Counted from the first letter of the stretch, positions 46,307-56,667 are shown. The stretch is DNA of 64,000 nt from Pararhizobium sp. IMCC3301 (GCF_030758315.1 NZ_CP132336.1:2323001-2387000), one strand, 5' to 3'. The notes: generated from the letters alone by a model not told the origin. A program made the numbers and translations.

Positions 46307-47669
46307 AATTTATCGCAGCGCCGCTGCAAAATTGGCTGCTGCATTTTTCGGCGTGTTTTTATTGTTATTCCTGATTGCAACGGTAACAACATATCTGTCT
46401 CTGCGTGATGAGCTGATTGAAACCGTCGATGACCGGCTGAAGCCGGAGCATGAAATAATCTCTGCATTATGGAATCCCGATGCGCGAGACAGTTTCATCG
46501 AGAATGTCCGGGCTCTGGCTGCTTTAAGTGATCCGAAAATCAGTGTTCTGCTACTGACTGCCAGCGGCGGCAGCCGACTGGCGGGAAATGTCGACCCTTT
46601 CCCGGTCAAATCTGGATTTTCTATGGATCCGCTGACGCAGGTGAAACGCCGCGAGGACTATTCCTACCGGCTATATTCCAGGCCGGTTGGTGATATGCAA
46701 CTGACCATAGGCGGCAGTCTTGAAGATACTCAGGAATTGCTGGAAACCTCACTGATCAATCTGGCCTGGACGTCCGCACTTGCCGTTTTTCTCGCGATCA
46801 TCGGGTCGGTTTTCCTCAGCCGGAAAGTTCAGCGGCGGCTCAGTCTGGTGTCGGACACCATGAACCGGGTAGCAGGGGGAAATCTCGACGCCCGCATTCC
46901 CCTGTCAAAGTCCGCCGATGATCTTGACCGATTATCCGGCACGATCAACGATGCTCTGGACCAGCTCAAACTTCTTGTCGACGGCATGCGCCAAGTGACA
47001 ACCGATATTGCCCATGATTTGAAGACGCCGCTAAACCGCCTCGCTTTTACAATTGAGGACGCACTGCAGAAGGATGCGGCAGGCGAGCCTGTATCCAAGC
47101 GGTTGGAAGTGGCACGTGATGAATGCGAAAACATCAACCGGACATTTGAAGCTTTGCTGCGGATTGCCCAGATTGAGGCCGGTGCCCGCAACAAGTCACA
47201 TTTTGTAGCGCTGGATCTGACCGCCCTGATTGAAACAATTGCCGATATTTATGCCGATGTCGCCACTGACAGCGGCATGTCACTGCAGACTGAGCCTGCG
47301 GGTCCGCCGGTTTTGATTGTCGGCGATGAGCAATTGCTGATGCAGATGCTGGTTAATCTGGTAGAAAATGCGATCCGCCATTGCGGCCCGGACACCGTCA
47401 TCAGCCTTGCCACGAGTGTCTCTGACGATCAGCCCCAAATCCGGATTTCCGACACAGGGCCGGGCATTCCCGAGAACGAGCGATGCAATGTCCTGCGCCG
47501 GCTTTATCGGCTGGAAAAGAGCAGAACCACATCCGGCAATGGTCTTGGCCTTGCGCTGGTGAAAGCTGTGGCGGAAATGCATGGCGCCCGCGCTGAACTG
47601 ACTGACAATCAACCTGGCCTTCAGGTCAGTATTGTGTTTCCTGCAACAAGCGGTGAAACAATCACATAA
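46293..47669 (+). CDS. Sensor histidine kinase with HAMP domain
   Basis: A 458-residue kinase. Helix 1 (about 11-34) and helix 2 (about 155-178) flank a periplasmic sensor of about 120 residues. HAMP (about 180-232) leads to the H-box [14 protein letters not shown] with H241, then N-box LVENAIRH and G-boxes DTGPGIP and [21 protein letters not shown] replaces the usual xLFxPFxR-type F-box. The start at 46293 lies inside the response-regulator gene. Its 3' end overlaps the convergent dgkA by 49 bp. The signal is unknown; PmrB-like sensing of metal or cationic peptides is possible. Confidence 0.9.
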   Translation: MRPAKIYRSAAAKLAAAFFGVFLLLFLIATVTTYLSLRDELIETVDDRLKPEHEIISALWNPDARDSFIENVRALAALSDPKISVLLLTASGGSRLAGNVDPFPVKSGFSMDPLTQVKRREDYSYRLYSRPVGDMQLTIGGSLEDTQELLETSLINLAWTSALAVFLAIIGSVFLSRKVQRRLSLVSDTMNRVAGGNLDARIPLSKSADDLDRLSGTINDALDQLKLLVDGMRQVTTDIAHDLKTPLNRLAFTIEDALQKDAAGEPVSKRLEVARDECENINRTFEALLRIAQIEAGARNKSHFVALDLTALIETIADIYADVATDSGMSLQTEPAGPPVLIVGDEQLLMQMLVNLVENAIRHCGPDTVISLATSVSDDQPQIRISDTGPGIPENERCNVLRRLYRLEKSRTTSGNGLGLALVKAVAEMHGARAELTDNQPGLQVSIVFPATSGETIT

Positions 47670-48067
47670 AGCGCATACAGCATATTCGCCGCCAGCAGGC
47701 AGAATACCGCGAAAGAGCCGAGATCCTTGGCGTCCCGGGCAGATGATGACCATTGCGGCGAGATCCGGTCCACCACAATTTCGATGGCAGTGTTCAAAGC
47801 TTCCACCGCGACCAGCAGCAGGAACAACCCGCCTGCAATCAGATAGCTGGCAAAAGCCGCACCCGACAACACAAAGCCAAACACAATCACGGCGAACAGA
47901 ATGAGTTCATGACGGAATGCCGTTTCGCCGAGCAATCGTTTTGCGCCACCGCTGGAATATCGCGCCGCCGCCAGCACATGGGCAGCCCCATGAGCACGCG
48001 GCGGAACGCGTTCCGGTTGATGAGCCGGTTGATGAGGGAGATTTATCGGCTGGTGGGAGATCGTCAT
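47621..48067 (-). CDS. dgkA: Diacylglycerol kinase
   Basis: A 148-residue DgkA-type membrane kinase: three helices (about 55-72, 74-92 and 118-140) with the active-site block [16 protein letters not shown] (88-103; E89, N92, E96) and KDLGSFAVF. It phosphorylates diacylglycerol to phosphatidate. The N-terminal 45 residues are a His/Pro-rich extension not found in E. coli DgkA; part comes from a 12-bp tandem repeat (48013-48036). It follows an eptA-type gene by four bases; the transferase makes diacylglycerol from phosphatidylethanolamine, which DgkA would recycle. Confidence 0.9.
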   Translation of the reverse strand: MTISHQPINLPHQPAHQPERVPPRAHGAAHVLAAARYSSGGAKRLLGETAFRHELILFAVIVFGFVLSGAAFASYLIAGGLFLLLVAVEALNTAIEIVVDRISPQWSSSARDAKDLGSFAVFCLLAANMLYALYVIVSPLVAGNTILT

Positions 48068-48071
48068 CGGC

Positions 48072-49730
48072 TCATCGATCCGTTGTCATGGCAAGGCTGG
48101 CCGGATTCTGCGCCATGCAGGTGCCAAACAGATCCAGCGCCGGCTGCCGCACTTCAGTCTCAATATTCAGCAGACCGAGCATCGAATGAAACAGATTGTC
48201 CTGGGATACCGGGCTGTCTTTCCTGGCGCTGACACAGTCCGTATTCAAATTCATCTGGTTTTTGAATTCTTCGGAAAACCACGCCACAAACGGAACCTTG
48301 GTTTGCTCCTCAGGCGCGATGAAATAGGGTGCGCCATGGAGGTAAAGCCCGGATTCTCCCAGCGATTCGCCGTGATCTGACATAAAGATCACCGCCGTTG
48401 CCAGCGTATCACTTTTGCTCTTGGCAAGATCGATGATATCCGCAACGTTCTTATCTGTGTAAAGGATCGTATTGTCATAGGCGGCAACAATTTCCTCCTG
48501 GGTACAGTCGGCAAATTGAGCCGTCCGGCAGGCCGGAGCGAACACTTCCATCGCCTGGGGATAGCGCTTGTAATAGGCCGGGCCATGACTGCCGATCTGA
48601 TGCATCACCAGCAAGGTATTGTCCTTGGCCTCGCCGATAAACGGCTTCAGAGTTTCAGTAAAGATGCCATCGTCACACTCGCCATCGCGGCAGAACTCGG
48701 GGTTGGTCCCGTTTGACAATTTCTGGTTTGGTACGCGTTTGGCGATGCCTTTATTGCCCGTATTATTCTCCCACCAGGCGACCTGAAATCCTGCTCGCTG
48801 GACAATATCCAGCAGATTTTCCGAAGCTTTGCCTTTTTCGTTGCTGAAACTATCGCGGGCATAATGCGAGAACATGCAGGGCAGGGAAACCGCAGTGGCG
48901 GTCCCGCAACTGGAGGTATCGGAAAAATTGATGACATCACGTTTTGCCAGTTGCGGTGTGGTGTTGCGTTCATACCCGTTCAGGCCAAAATTTTGCGCCC
49001 GCGCGGTTTCGCCGATAACCAGCACCACAAAGAGCGGCTTCGTCGCAGCTTTCAGAACAGTTCCCTGCCTGGCATCCGTTCCCAGTGGTTGAGCCACGAT
49101 ATTCGTTTCACGCATCGCCCGGCGGACATATTTTACAGCGCCTGCGACAGGGGCCGCAGGGTTGATCACAGCCATAAAATCCTGGCGCTCACGAAAGATC
49201 GAGGAATAGGCGGAAAAATTGGACAGCATGATGGTGCCGCCGACCACCAGAGTGATCGCGACAAAAGCCGCGTTGAACAGAACCTGTTTCAGCACTGGCC
49301 CCCGTTTCACAGTGACAAAAGCTACAAATGCTATCGGCAGCACGGCGAAGACCAGCAGATGCAACCAGAAGGCAGGCGTCATCAGGTCCGACGCTTCGTT
49401 AACGGTGGTGGTGACAGTGTTGCGGATCATCTCATGATCAATGACAACGCCGAATCCGTCGACAAAATAGGCGGATATCGCCGCCACCAGGATGAAAAAT
49501 ATCAGAACCGGTTTGAAAACATACTTGTTGGAGAACACCAGCAGCCCGGCAATATGCGCCAGCAGCAGAGTGACAGCCAACAGGACCAGCTTGCCGGAAT
49601 GGCCATCAAACACAGCGACCCCGCGTGACCAGAATGTATTGTTCAGGCCGGCAAACAGATAGAGCGTTACCAGAGCGCTCAACAGGACAGGGGAAAGTGC
49701 CGGACGAGTCAGCTTGGGAACACGCAACAT
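48072..49730 (-). CDS. eptA: Phosphoethanolamine transferase, EptA type
   Basis: A 552-residue inner-membrane enzyme: five N-terminal helices (about 12-170), then a periplasmic sulfatase-fold domain. The zinc/catalytic residues are visible: E241 (IGETAR), nucleophile T277 in [15 protein letters not shown], and SDHGESLGE near residue 450; paired Cys (275/285) fit the known disulfides. It transfers phosphoethanolamine from phosphatidylethanolamine to lipid A or another glycan, which usually lowers cationic-peptide binding. The ATG at 49730 has AAAGG at good spacing. It forms an operon with dgkA. Confidence 0.88.
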   Translation of the reverse strand: MLRVPKLTRPALSPVLLSALVTLYLFAGLNNTFWSRGVAVFDGHSGKLVLLAVTLLLAHIAGLLVFSNKYVFKPVLIFFILVAAISAYFVDGFGVVIDHEMIRNTVTTTVNEASDLMTPAFWLHLLVFAVLPIAFVAFVTVKRGPVLKQVLFNAAFVAITLVVGGTIMLSNFSAYSSIFRERQDFMAVINPAAPVAGAVKYVRRAMRETNIVAQPLGTDARQGTVLKAATKPLFVVLVIGETARAQNFGLNGYERNTTPQLAKRDVINFSDTSSCGTATAVSLPCMFSHYARDSFSNEKGKASENLLDIVQRAGFQVAWWENNTGNKGIAKRVPNQKLSNGTNPEFCRDGECDDGIFTETLKPFIGEAKDNTLLVMHQIGSHGPAYYKRYPQAMEVFAPACRTAQFADCTQEEIVAAYDNTILYTDKNVADIIDLAKSKSDTLATAVIFMSDHGESLGESGLYLHGAPYFIAPEEQTKVPFVAWFSEEFKNQMNLNTDCVSARKDSPVSQDNLFHSMLGLLNIETEVRQPALDLFGTCMAQNPASLAMTTDR

Positions 49731-49954
49731 AAAAAGCCTTTGGGTGGCTGGACACAAAAAAGACACTCACTCCTGGCTGCCTTGAACCGCAGTGATGGCC
49801 GCATCCTTCAAATAATAACGTCCTGTCTACGCCCTGCTCTTTTCGGCGCTCTGTCAGATGTCTTACATCTGTGTAAGAAATCAGCCTATGTCCGAGCGGC
49901 CATAGCGGCAGCTGGCCACACCGGTGTTTTTGGAATGCAGTGCAGCATCGCTAT

Positions 49955-49982
49955 TTGACTTCCGTTCCGGCTTTGCTAACAA
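49955..49982 (+). promoter_or_regulatory. Candidate promoter of tRNA-Arg
   Basis: TTGACT (49955-49960) and TAACAA (49977-49982) with 16 bp between lie about 20 bp upstream of the tRNA. The -35 is good, the -10 weak. Confidence 0.45.
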
Positions 49983-50002
49983 GGGCAGGTAAAGCGTGCT
50001 GG

Positions 50003-50079
50003 GGTCCCGTAGCTCAGCAGGATAGAGCATCAGATTCCTAATCTGAGGGTCACTGGTTCGAATCCAGTCGGGATCACCA
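50003..50079 (+). tRNA. tRNA-Arg (CCT anticodon)
   Basis: A complete 77-nt cloverleaf: acceptor GGTCCCG with CGGGATC (one G-T pair), D arm GCTC/GAGC, anticodon stem TCAGA/TCTGA with loop TTCCTAA (anticodon CCT at loop positions 3-5), T arm ACTGG-TTCGAAT-CCAGT, discriminator A and an encoded CCA. It reads AGG codons for arginine. I see no integrated element at its 3' end; the next gene begins 50 bp later. Confidence 0.97.
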
Positions 50080-50128
50080 TCCATCTTCACGCCAGAAAGG
50101 CCAGTGAGGCCAGAAAGGATTGTGTGTG

Positions 50129-50698
50129 ATGACACTGCCAGATCGCAGACAGGTTTTGCGATATGTTCTGCTTGCAGGCATGTCCGGAACCGGTGCCATC
50201 ACCCTGTCCGGTTGCATCGGTAGCGGGATCGCACCCGGTCTGTCGAAAAACGCCGGAAAAGAAGGCTTGGATCCTTCCATGGCGAGGATCATCACCACTG
50301 CCACTCACACCTCCAAAGGCGCGTCTCTGACCTCCGCCTACCGTGCCGGCAAGGGCCTTGGGCCGGTGACGAGCAATGCCAAATTGCAGCGCATGGCGGA
50401 AGGTCATGCCATGGCCATGGCCCGCACCGGAAAAGTCCAGCATTCCATCGGTTTTGGCGATAATTTTGTGCGACGCCTCTATGCATCGGGTTATGATGCC
50501 CAGGAAGCTGCAGAAAATATCGCCGGCGGGTTCGACACAATAGAAGAGGCCATGATCGGCTGGCAGACTTCGGCCGGTCATCGCAAGAACCTGCTCAAGC
50601 CAGCGGTTCGTGAAATCGGAATTGGCGTCAGCCAGAACCCGACCACTCATCTGGAAACCTATTGGGCAATGGTTCTGGGTGTTCAGGTCCAGGCATGA
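50129..50698 (+). CDS. CAP/SCP-domain lipoprotein
   Basis: A 189-residue exported protein. The ATG at 50129 has AAAGGA upstream. A lipobox LSGC puts the lipidated Cys at 29 after a signal segment with a twin-Arg-like RRQVL. The CAP domain (about 50-185) contains LQRMAEGHAMAMARTGKVQHS, ENIAGGFDTIEEAMIGWQTSAGHRKNLL split across its core and the GHRKNLL / WAMVLG motifs. Bacterial CAP proteins are mostly of unknown function, sometimes in envelope or spore assembly. It stands alone between the tRNA and an acyl-CoA synthetase gene. Confidence 0.87.
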   Translation: MTLPDRRQVLRYVLLAGMSGTGAITLSGCIGSGIAPGLSKNAGKEGLDPSMARIITTATHTSKGASLTSAYRAGKGLGPVTSNAKLQRMAEGHAMAMARTGKVQHSIGFGDNFVRRLYASGYDAQEAAENIAGGFDTIEEAMIGWQTSAGHRKNLLKPAVREIGIGVSQNPTTHLETYWAMVLGVQVQA

Positions 50699-50736
50699 TG
50701 CCGATCCTGCCACTCTGTGGAGCCCGCTAGGCGCAG

Positions 50737-52416
50737 ATGCTCGATTATGCCGCCAGTTACGATGCGCTCTACCGCAATTTCTGCTGGCGCATTCCGGCCC
50801 GGTTCAACATCGCTGAAGCCTGTTGCGAAACCTGGCGCAGGCGCGAGCCAAACCGCGTTGCCCTACATCATATCCTGGCCGATGGCGATGTTCAGAACTG
50901 GACATTCAGCCAGCTAAGCATTGCATCTAATAAGCTGGCTAATTATTTCTGCTCCAGCGGTTGCGCGCCGGGCGAGCGGATCGGAATTCTGTTGCCTCAG
51001 GCACCTGAAACGCTGATCTCGCATCTGGCCACCTATAAGGCAGGACTGATCGCAGTGCCGCTGGCGCTGCTGTTCGGTCCAGACGCCTTGGCCTACCGGT
51101 TGAAAGATGGCGGTGTTTCCTGCGTCATTACCAATGCGCAGGGGTTGGAGAAACTGCTGGCTCTGCAGTCGCAATTGCCGGATCTGCGCAGCATCATCGT
51201 CGCAGATATGGCGCCGCAAGTGCCCCTGCCCGATCATGTCCACCATTTTGACGAGATTCAGCAGAAAGCCTCTGCCACCTTCCAGATGTGCAGGACCGGG
51301 CCGGATGATCCGGCCATGATGATTTATACCTCCGGCACCACAGGGGCACCGAAAGGCGCGCTTCACGGCCATCGCGTGGTGCTGGGCCATCTGCCCGGCA
51401 TGCAGATGTCGCATAATTTTCTGCCCCAGCCGGGAGACCGCATCTGGACCCCAGCCGACTGGGCCTGGGCGGGGGGCCTGCTCAACGTGCTTCTGCCATC
51501 GCTGCTGCTTGGCGTCGCCGTTGTTTCCAGCGCCGTGCAGAAATTCGATCCCGAATGGGCGTTCGATCTGATGCAGACCCGGGGTGTGGTCAACGCCTTT
51601 ATTCCGCCAACCGCACTGAAAATGCTGCGCGCAGTGCCTCATCCGGCCGAACGCTTTGCTCTGCATTTGCGCACGCTGGCATCTGCCGGTGAAGCGCTCG
51701 GCGCTGAAACCTATCACTGGGTGCAGCACAGTCTCAGCCTGACGGTCAATGATGCCTATGGCCAGACCGAATGCAATCTGGTGCTGGGATCGTGCTCAGC
51801 GCTCGGGATAAGCCGCGCCGGTGCCATTGGCCGCATCGTTCCGGGGCACCAGCTCGCCATTCTGGATGAGGACGGATCTGTCGTACCGCCCGGCACCCAG
51901 GGCGAAATCGCCATTCGCGCCCCGGATCCGGTGATGATGCTGTCCTATTGGAACAAACCGGCGGAAACCGCAGCCAAATTCAAGGGACCGGACAAGGACT
52001 GGTTTACAACCGGCGATCAGGCAGTGATGGATGAAGAGGGTTTTGTCAGCTTTGTTGGTCGCGATGACGATATCATCACCTCGGCAGGCTATCGCATCGG
52101 ACCAACCGAGGTGGAAGACACTTTGTTGAGCCACCCTTCTGTCGTTCTGGCGGCGGCAATCGGCAAGCCTGATCCTTTGCGCACGGAAATCGTCAAGGCC
52201 TATGTTGTTCTGGCGGATGGCTACGAGCCATCGGCAGAGCTTGCCGGCAACATTCAGGACTATGTCCGCAATCGCCTGTCAGCTCATGCGTATCCGCGTG
52301 AAATTGCCTTCCGTTCGGCACTTCCATTGACCACATCTGGAAAAATAATTCGGCGCACCCTGCGCCAGGAGGCTATCTGCGAAGCCGCTGCCGCAAAGCC
52401 CTTGCCACCTGTCTGA
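50737..52416 (+). CDS. AMP-dependent acyl-CoA synthetase
   Basis: A 559-residue adenylate-forming enzyme. The phosphate-binding loop YTSGTTGAPKGALHGHR starts near residue 197; NDAYGQTECN is the second core motif near 332; the TTGDQAVMDEEGFVSFVGRDDDII block follows near 425; and the C-terminal TTSGKIIRR with catalytic Lys is near residue 536. It activates a carboxylic acid via acyl-AMP to the CoA thioester. It resembles the acetyl/medium-chain (AcsM-like) group; the substrate is not clear. Its last 44 bases overlap the convergent acetyltransferase gene. Confidence 0.9.
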   Translation: MLDYAASYDALYRNFCWRIPARFNIAEACCETWRRREPNRVALHHILADGDVQNWTFSQLSIASNKLANYFCSSGCAPGERIGILLPQAPETLISHLATYKAGLIAVPLALLFGPDALAYRLKDGGVSCVITNAQGLEKLLALQSQLPDLRSIIVADMAPQVPLPDHVHHFDEIQQKASATFQMCRTGPDDPAMMIYTSGTTGAPKGALHGHRVVLGHLPGMQMSHNFLPQPGDRIWTPADWAWAGGLLNVLLPSLLLGVAVVSSAVQKFDPEWAFDLMQTRGVVNAFIPPTALKMLRAVPHPAERFALHLRTLASAGEALGAETYHWVQHSLSLTVNDAYGQTECNLVLGSCSALGISRAGAIGRIVPGHQLAILDEDGSVVPPGTQGEIAIRAPDPVMMLSYWNKPAETAAKFKGPDKDWFTTGDQAVMDEEGFVSFVGRDDDIITSAGYRIGPTEVEDTLLSHPSVVLAAAIGKPDPLRTEIVKAYVVLADGYEPSAELAGNIQDYVRNRLSAHAYPREIAFRSALPLTTSGKIIRRTLRQEAICEAAAAKPLPPV

Positions 52417-53539
52417 GGCGGGCTTCAGCCTGATAGAAGCCTGACAGGGTTCGGGCCGGAGCATGAGAGCCCTTCAGAGGAACCACCAGAGTGCCCACGG
52501 TGAGACGCTGCGGCCAGAGCCATCCGACCAGCGGATGCTCGGGTCCGGCCAGGGAATCAATCCAGATCGGGGTGTTTTCAGCTGCAAAGCGCCGCGACGC
52601 CGCCAGAATCACCTGATAGCCCGGCGATACGGCGTCATAATCTGTATTGTGGCCGATTTTCCAAACCACGCCGCGGCCCGCGATCTCAAAGCTGATCACC
52701 ATAGCAACGCTCTGATTGCCCTGTCGCTGCGGGTCCTCGAGACTATCAATCGCCAGCGTGTCCTGCGCCCCGTGGCTTGCCACCAATTCGCTGGCATAGG
52801 CCAGTGCCGTGTCACTTTGTTTCAGCGCCGAGCCAGCCGCACCCTTCCAGCCCATCGCCTCCAGCTCACAGAATTGCCGAAAGCCTTCATCACGGGCCGC
52901 ATCACCGCGCAGAACCCGATGCACCAGCGGAAGGGTCCGCTGCATTTTCCGCAGTTTCTTTTTGCGTTGCGCTGACAGCGCGGCCGCCTCTGTCCAGTCG
53001 GATGTCAACACAGCGCGCTCGGCAATGCCGGACCAGAAGCCGGCTCTGCCGTCTTGGCGGCCACCCGGCAGCGCAACCGCTGTTGCCAGGGTGCTGCCGG
53101 TTTCCAGCAACGGACATGCCAGAGCCGAAAAACCCCTGTCTGCCAATTCCTCGAACAGCAGATCCGGCCGCAGCCGTTTATCCGCCAGTGGTGTGCCCAA
53201 AGGGGCGTAGGTGTGTGTCCAAATCCTGACGAGGGAGAAGCTGGCAATCCGCGAGATAACAACAGGAGCTGCCAGACAAAGCCGGCCGTCCTGAAACCAT
53301 AACAGCCAGTCAATCGACCCTCTGGACAGGCTTGCCGAGGCGGCAACTGCACGCGGTGCGAAAAATACATTGCCGCTGTGGCGGGCTGCCGGCTGGTGCG
53401 CGAGTTGCTCAATAGCCGATAGATCGGCCTTCGAAAGAGCGTCATGCCGCACCAGTTTCAAGGCACAGGACGCTGCGCTTTCAGCAGTGTCTAAGCCGCT
53501 GTTTTCCTCAAATGCGAGGACAGGAGCTGATAAGGACAT
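52373..53539 (-). CDS. GNAT-type acetyltransferase (CelD/BcsL or FemAB-like)
   Basis: A protein of about 388 residues from the ATG at 53539 (a longer frame reaches 53719). The C-terminal half (about 190-350) shows the acetyltransferase_6 pattern: KKLRKMQRTL near 190, a WKGxxGSAL-type site near 236 and a beta-strand run VVWKIGHNTDYDAVSPGYQVIL near 295. Such CelD/BcsL proteins are linked to polysaccharide or lipid acylation in several alphaproteobacteria. No polysaccharide genes are adjacent. Substrate unknown. Confidence 0.75.
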   Translation of the reverse strand: MSLSAPVLAFEENSGLDTAESAASCALKLVRHDALSKADLSAIEQLAHQPAARHSGNVFFAPRAVAASASLSRGSIDWLLWFQDGRLCLAAPVVISRIASFSLVRIWTHTYAPLGTPLADKRLRPDLLFEELADRGFSALACPLLETGSTLATAVALPGGRQDGRAGFWSGIAERAVLTSDWTEAAALSAQRKKKLRKMQRTLPLVHRVLRGDAARDEGFRQFCELEAMGWKGAAGSALKQSDTALAYASELVASHGAQDTLAIDSLEDPQRQGNQSVAMVISFEIAGRGVVWKIGHNTDYDAVSPGYQVILAASRRFAAENTPIWIDSLAGPEHPLVGWLWPQRLTVGTLVVPLKGSHAPARTLSGFYQAEARLRQVARALRQRLRR

Positions 53540-53782
53540 GGGCACACCATCTCTGCGACGGTTTGGGTGAGGCGATGGCACCAACATCTGCTGTTGATGT
53601 AAATTGCACGTTAATTGCGGGCTCTCGATGCGTGCCATGGTTAACACCACCTGATGAGCCAACCTCGCATCTGGCTCGCTTGCAGTTCGAATGCACTGTT
53701 TCATCGACGATTGCGCCAAGACACTGCTTCACAAATCCCGCAAGCTAAGGTAAACCGGCGCCAATCAATAAGGGAATTCAAG

Positions 53783-54388
53783 ATGGACAAGTTCGACAAA
53801 TTGACCGCAGTGGCTGCACCGATGCCGATCATCAATATCGACACCGACATGATTATCCCGAAGCAATATCTCAAAACCATCAAACGGACCGGGCTTGGAT
53901 CCGCTTTATTCTCGGAAATGCGCTATAATGATGATGGCTCGGAGAATGCCGGTTTCGTGCTCAACAAACCTGCATACCGCAATGCCAGTATTCTGGTGGC
54001 AGGTGATAATTTCGGCTGCGGCTCCAGCCGCGAACACGCGCCCTGGGCCTTGAAGGATTTCGGCATTACCTGTGTCATCTCCACCAGTTTCGCCGATATT
54101 TTCTACAATAATTGCTTCAAGAACGGCATTCTTCCCATTGTCGTCAGCCCGGAAGAACTGGACAAGCTGATGGATGACGCGGAACGCGGTGCCAACGCGA
54201 CTTTGAGCGTTGATCTGGAAACCCAGGAAATCCGGGGGCCCGATGGCGGCGTGATTGCATTCGAGATTGACGCTTTCAAGAAACACTGTCTGATTAACGG
54301 GCTCGACGACATTGCACTGACCATGGAAAAAGCTGCAAATATTGACGCTTATGAAGCAAAGCAGAGCGATGCGCGGCCCTGGGCATAG
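53783..54388 (+). CDS. leuD: 3-isopropylmalate dehydratase small subunit
   Basis: A 201-residue LeuD of normal length, starting [22 protein letters not shown]. The [17 protein letters not shown] substrate-specificity block is at about 74-90. With LeuC (not in the window) it isomerises 2-isopropylmalate to 3-isopropylmalate in leucine synthesis. The ATG at 53783 has AAGGGA nearby. It begins the leuD-ridA-like-leuB group. Confidence 0.96.
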   Translation: MDKFDKLTAVAAPMPIINIDTDMIIPKQYLKTIKRTGLGSALFSEMRYNDDGSENAGFVLNKPAYRNASILVAGDNFGCGSSREHAPWALKDFGITCVISTSFADIFYNNCFKNGILPIVVSPEELDKLMDDAERGANATLSVDLETQEIRGPDGGVIAFEIDAFKKHCLINGLDDIALTMEKAANIDAYEAKQSDARPWA

Positions 54389-54412
54389 TCCCCCGCCTTG
54401 GGATTTGAAGAC

Positions 54413-54829
54413 ATGACCAGAAAACGAATTTCCACCGGGTCGCAGTTTGAGACGACCGCCGGCTATTCCCGGGCTGTCATTCAGGACAATTGGTGTTTTG
54501 TATCCGGCACGACCGGATATGATTACAGCACTATGGAATTGCCAGACAGTCTGGAAGCCCAGCTGGCAAATGTGTTCGCCACCATTGATGCCACACTGAA
54601 ACAGGCCGGATTTTTGCGCTCAGACGTTATCCGGGTTGTTTATTATGTGGCGGATCGCAATTTGGTCGAACTGGTGTTTCCCCTTGCAGGCGTCTATTTC
54701 AGCGGGATTCAGCCGGCCGCTACAATGGTGATCTGCGATCTGATTGAACCGGCCATGAAAATTGAGATCGAAATCACTGCCCTGAAAGCCCGCATCTCGA
54801 CCGAGAGTGAGCCGGCCCTCCTGACTTAG
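54413..54829 (+). CDS. RidA-family protein lacking the catalytic arginine
   Basis: A 138-residue RidA/YjgF-fold protein. RidA proteins hydrolyse reactive 2-aminoacrylate through an Arg in the PARSxV segment. Here the aligned segment is IQPAATMVICDL, with Ala in the arginine place, so imine deaminase activity is unlikely. The following KIEIEITALK strand is conserved. Many non-archetypal Rid proteins lack this Arg and have unknown roles. The ATG at 54413 gives the normal N-terminus. Sitting between leuD and leuB suggests a link to branched-chain metabolism. Confidence 0.82.
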   Translation: MTRKRISTGSQFETTAGYSRAVIQDNWCFVSGTTGYDYSTMELPDSLEAQLANVFATIDATLKQAGFLRSDVIRVVYYVADRNLVELVFPLAGVYFSGIQPAATMVICDLIEPAMKIEIEITALKARISTESEPALLT

Positions 54830-54842
54830 AGCACGGCAGTTT

Positions 54843-54873
54843 CTGAAGAATCCGCCGTTTCAGAGTTCTTCAG
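54843..54873 (+). terminator. Inverted repeat before leuB
   Basis: CTGAAGAA (54843-54850) pairs with TTCTTCAG (54866-54873) across 15 bases, with no T-run. It lies between the Rid gene and leuB and may be a weak terminator, attenuator or processing site. Confidence 0.3.
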
Positions 54874-54948
54874 CGGGGCAGGCACTTGCCAGCGCAGGAA
54901 AGCCGCTTTATCCCAGCTTCAACAAAGCTTTTCATCAAGGACCGTTCT

Positions 54949-56073
54949 ATGACCACCCACAAACTTCTGCTTCTTCCCGGTGACGGCATCGGCCCGGATG
55001 TCATGACTGAAGTGAAATCCGTCCTGGCCTGGATCGAAAAGGCCGGTCTGGCCGGTTTTGAACTGGAAGAGGATCTGGTCGGTGGCGCGGCCTTTGACGC
55101 CCATGGCAAAGCGATTTCCGATGATGCCATGGCGCTGGCGCAGGCGGCGGACGCTGTGCTTTTCGGAGCCGTCGGCGGCCCCAAATGGGACGATGTGCCT
55201 TATGATGTGCGCCCGGAAGCCGGCCTGTTGCGGTTGCGCAAGGATATGGAGCTGTTTGCAAATCTGCGTCCGGCGATCTGCTATGGCGCGCTGGCCGATT
55301 CCTCATCCTTGAAACGGGAAATCGTCGAAGATCTTGATATTCTCATCGTCCGTGAACTCACCGGCGGCGTCTATTTCGGCGAGCCGAAGGAAATTATTGA
55401 TCTTGGCAACGGCCAGCAGCGCGGCATTGATACCCAGATTTATGATACCTATGAAATTGAACGCATTACCCGCGTTGCATTTGACATGGCCAGAACCCGC
55501 AATGGCAAGGTCACATCCATGGAAAAACGCAACGTCATGAAATCCGGCGTGCTCTGGAACCAGATCGTCACACGGGTCCATGCCGAGGAATTTTCTGATA
55601 TGGAGCTGGATCATATGCTGGCGGATGCCGGTGCAATGCAACTGGTGCGGCGTCCAAAGCAGTTCGATGTTATCGTCACTGACAATCTGTTTGGCGATGT
55701 TCTATCGGATATTGCCGCCATGCTGACCGGCTCGCTGGGCATGCTGCCCTCAGCCTCGCTTGGCGCGCCGGATGCTCTCACTGGCAGGCGTAAATCGCTT
55801 TATGAGCCGGTCCACGGATCGGCCCCGGATATCGCCGGCAGCGGCAATGCCAACCCGATTGCGATGATTTCCAGTCTGGCGATGGCCTTGCGCTATTCAC
55901 TCGATATGGGCGACACTGCCAGCCTGATCGAAAAAGCCATCGCGAATGTCCTGGACCAGGGCATTCGCACAGCCGATATTTACACTGATGGCATGACGAA
56001 AGTCGGCACCCATGGCATGGGCGCAGCTATTCTGTCCGAGCTGGATAGTTTATCAGAAGGCACTGAGGCTTGA
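54949..56073 (+). CDS. leuB: 3-isopropylmalate dehydrogenase
   Basis: A 374-residue LeuB of normal length. It starts [19 protein letters not shown]; the substrate/metal region includes [12 protein letters not shown] (near 136) and [16 protein letters not shown] (near 240), and [16 protein letters not shown] (near 288) is the NAD-binding loop. It oxidises and decarboxylates 3-isopropylmalate to 2-oxoisocaproate. The ATG at 54949 is preferred to the in-frame upstream codon at 54886. A GNAT gene follows four bases later. Confidence 0.96.
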   Translation: MTTHKLLLLPGDGIGPDVMTEVKSVLAWIEKAGLAGFELEEDLVGGAAFDAHGKAISDDAMALAQAADAVLFGAVGGPKWDDVPYDVRPEAGLLRLRKDMELFANLRPAICYGALADSSSLKREIVEDLDILIVRELTGGVYFGEPKEIIDLGNGQQRGIDTQIYDTYEIERITRVAFDMARTRNGKVTSMEKRNVMKSGVLWNQIVTRVHAEEFSDMELDHMLADAGAMQLVRRPKQFDVIVTDNLFGDVLSDIAAMLTGSLGMLPSASLGAPDALTGRRKSLYEPVHGSAPDIAGSGNANPIAMISSLAMALRYSLDMGDTASLIEKAIANVLDQGIRTADIYTDGMTKVGTHGMGAAILSELDSLSEGTEA

Positions 56074-56077
56074 ACCA

Positions 56078-56599
56078 ATGACATCTGACGGGACATCGAA
56101 GACTACACAAACAGACGCGCAGGAACAGGCAATTGATGGGCTTTCCCTGCGGCTTCTGGCGGATGGTGATGCCCTGATTCTGGCGCCCTTGCTTGCCTCT
56201 TACGCGCAATTGCTGCGCCGTGGCGCGCCGCGCCGCCCGGACCGCTATTATGCCGAAACCCTGCTTCAGGACCGCACCGCCGAAGTACTGGGTGCTTTCC
56301 GCAGTGCGGAACTGGTGGGATTTGCGATCTTTTTTGATCTGCCGGAAGCGGTTAGCGGCCGCCGCACCGGACAAATGGATGATCTTTTTATTTCCCATGA
56401 GCACAGGGGACTGGGCATCAGCACCGAACTGGTTCGGCACCTGACCCAAATCGGGCACAGCCGCAACTGGACCTATCTGCGCTGGCTGGTCTCGGAAAAG
56501 AACGACATTGCGATGCGGATTTATTCCGACCTGTGTGAACCGGCCGCCTTCAAAAGCTTTGTCATACCGGTCAACCCGTCAACCGATTTAAGCGCCTGA
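56078..56599 (+). CDS. GNAT-family N-acetyltransferase
   Basis: A 173-residue GNAT protein. The acetyl-CoA-binding motif A is QMDDLFISHEHRGLGIS with the HRGLGI loop near residues 112-116. The N-terminal 25 residues are polar and unconserved-looking. It starts four bases after leuB and is probably in the same transcript, but no leucine-pathway role is known for such proteins. Substrate unknown. Confidence 0.85.
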   Translation: MTSDGTSKTTQTDAQEQAIDGLSLRLLADGDALILAPLLASYAQLLRRGAPRRPDRYYAETLLQDRTAEVLGAFRSAELVGFAIFFDLPEAVSGRRTGQMDDLFISHEHRGLGISTELVRHLTQIGHSRNWTYLRWLVSEKNDIAMRIYSDLCEPAAFKSFVIPVNPSTDLSA

Positions 56600-56667
56600 C
56601 AGGATCACCTGTAGCGCGTTATCGTCGAGCGCTCCAGGACTGGCATCAATTGGCCGTCCGATCGTTC

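Noticed and set aside
50003-50137. Integration site or genomic island at the tRNA-Arg gene
   Set aside because: No integrase, no direct repeat of the tRNA 3' end and normal chromosomal genes on both sides.
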